From assembly GCA_946480465.1 (NCBI GenBank), contig CAMLJY010000155.1:1-7744 (forward strand): 7,744 nt of DNA. The letters are read 5' to 3'. Shown one piece after another: positions 5,797 to 7,744 of this stretch (within the stretch, counting starts at the first letter, position 1; every line of letters starts with the position of its first letter). This stretch comes from an uncultured Burkholderiales bacterium (GTDB taxonomy: Bacteria > Pseudomonadota > Gammaproteobacteria > Burkholderiales > Burkholderiaceae). Below the pieces are notes generated by a model, which worked only from the letters and a program-made list of their open reading frames with translations, was not told the origin of the DNA and searched no databases. A program made the position numbers and the translations under genes.

Positions 5797-7744
<1,948 letters not shown>

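Overview
The window is very GC-rich, gene-dense bacterial DNA. It carries part of a flagellar locus, with fliE diverging from fliF. Codon usage, the flagellar arrangement and the protein style suggest a Gram-negative proteobacterium. A betaproteobacterium of the Burkholderiales (Rubrivivax/Roseateles/Leptothrix-like) is my best guess, but this is inference and no rRNA or other taxonomic marker is present.

Layout. At the left edge is the first 60 codons of fliF (minus strand; flagellar MS-ring protein). It is followed by a 184-bp divergent intergenic region and then complete fliE (plus strand; MS-ring/rod junction protein). A 69-bp gap holding a GC-rich hairpin separates fliE from a convergent block of minus-strand genes that fills the rest of the window. 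Read in the direction of transcription (right to left), that block is: (1) a large protein with a (Pro-Ala)12 linker, probably exported, whose N-terminus lies off the right edge; (2) an isochorismatase-fold cysteine hydrolase with an intact Asp-Lys-Cys triad; (3) a protein with one clear GNAT acetyltransferase domain and a probable second, degenerate one; (4) an alkaline-phosphatase-superfamily (type I phosphodiesterase-like) domain fused to TPR-like helices, starting inside the stop codon of gene 3 (ATGA overlap); (5) an unrecognised membrane-anchored protein of about 449 residues.

Genes 3-5 look like one transcription unit, and 3 and 4 are almost certainly translationally coupled. The most interesting point is that the phosphodiesterase-like domain appears to have lost nearly all canonical metal ligands and the nucleophilic Thr while keeping the fold signatures, so it is probably a pseudoenzyme or a strongly divergent branch. 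A coupled GNAT, a pseudo-phosphodiesterase-TPR and a membrane protein next to fliE could form an uncharacterised surface or flagellar modification or assembly module, but the function is inference only.

The right edge carries nine perfect copies of a CCGGAG hexamer that encode the Pro-Ala linker. I see no tRNA, rRNA, CRISPR array, insertion sequence or clear riboswitch. The many long open frames on the plus strand from 729 to 7744 are antisense shadows of the GC-rich minus-strand genes.
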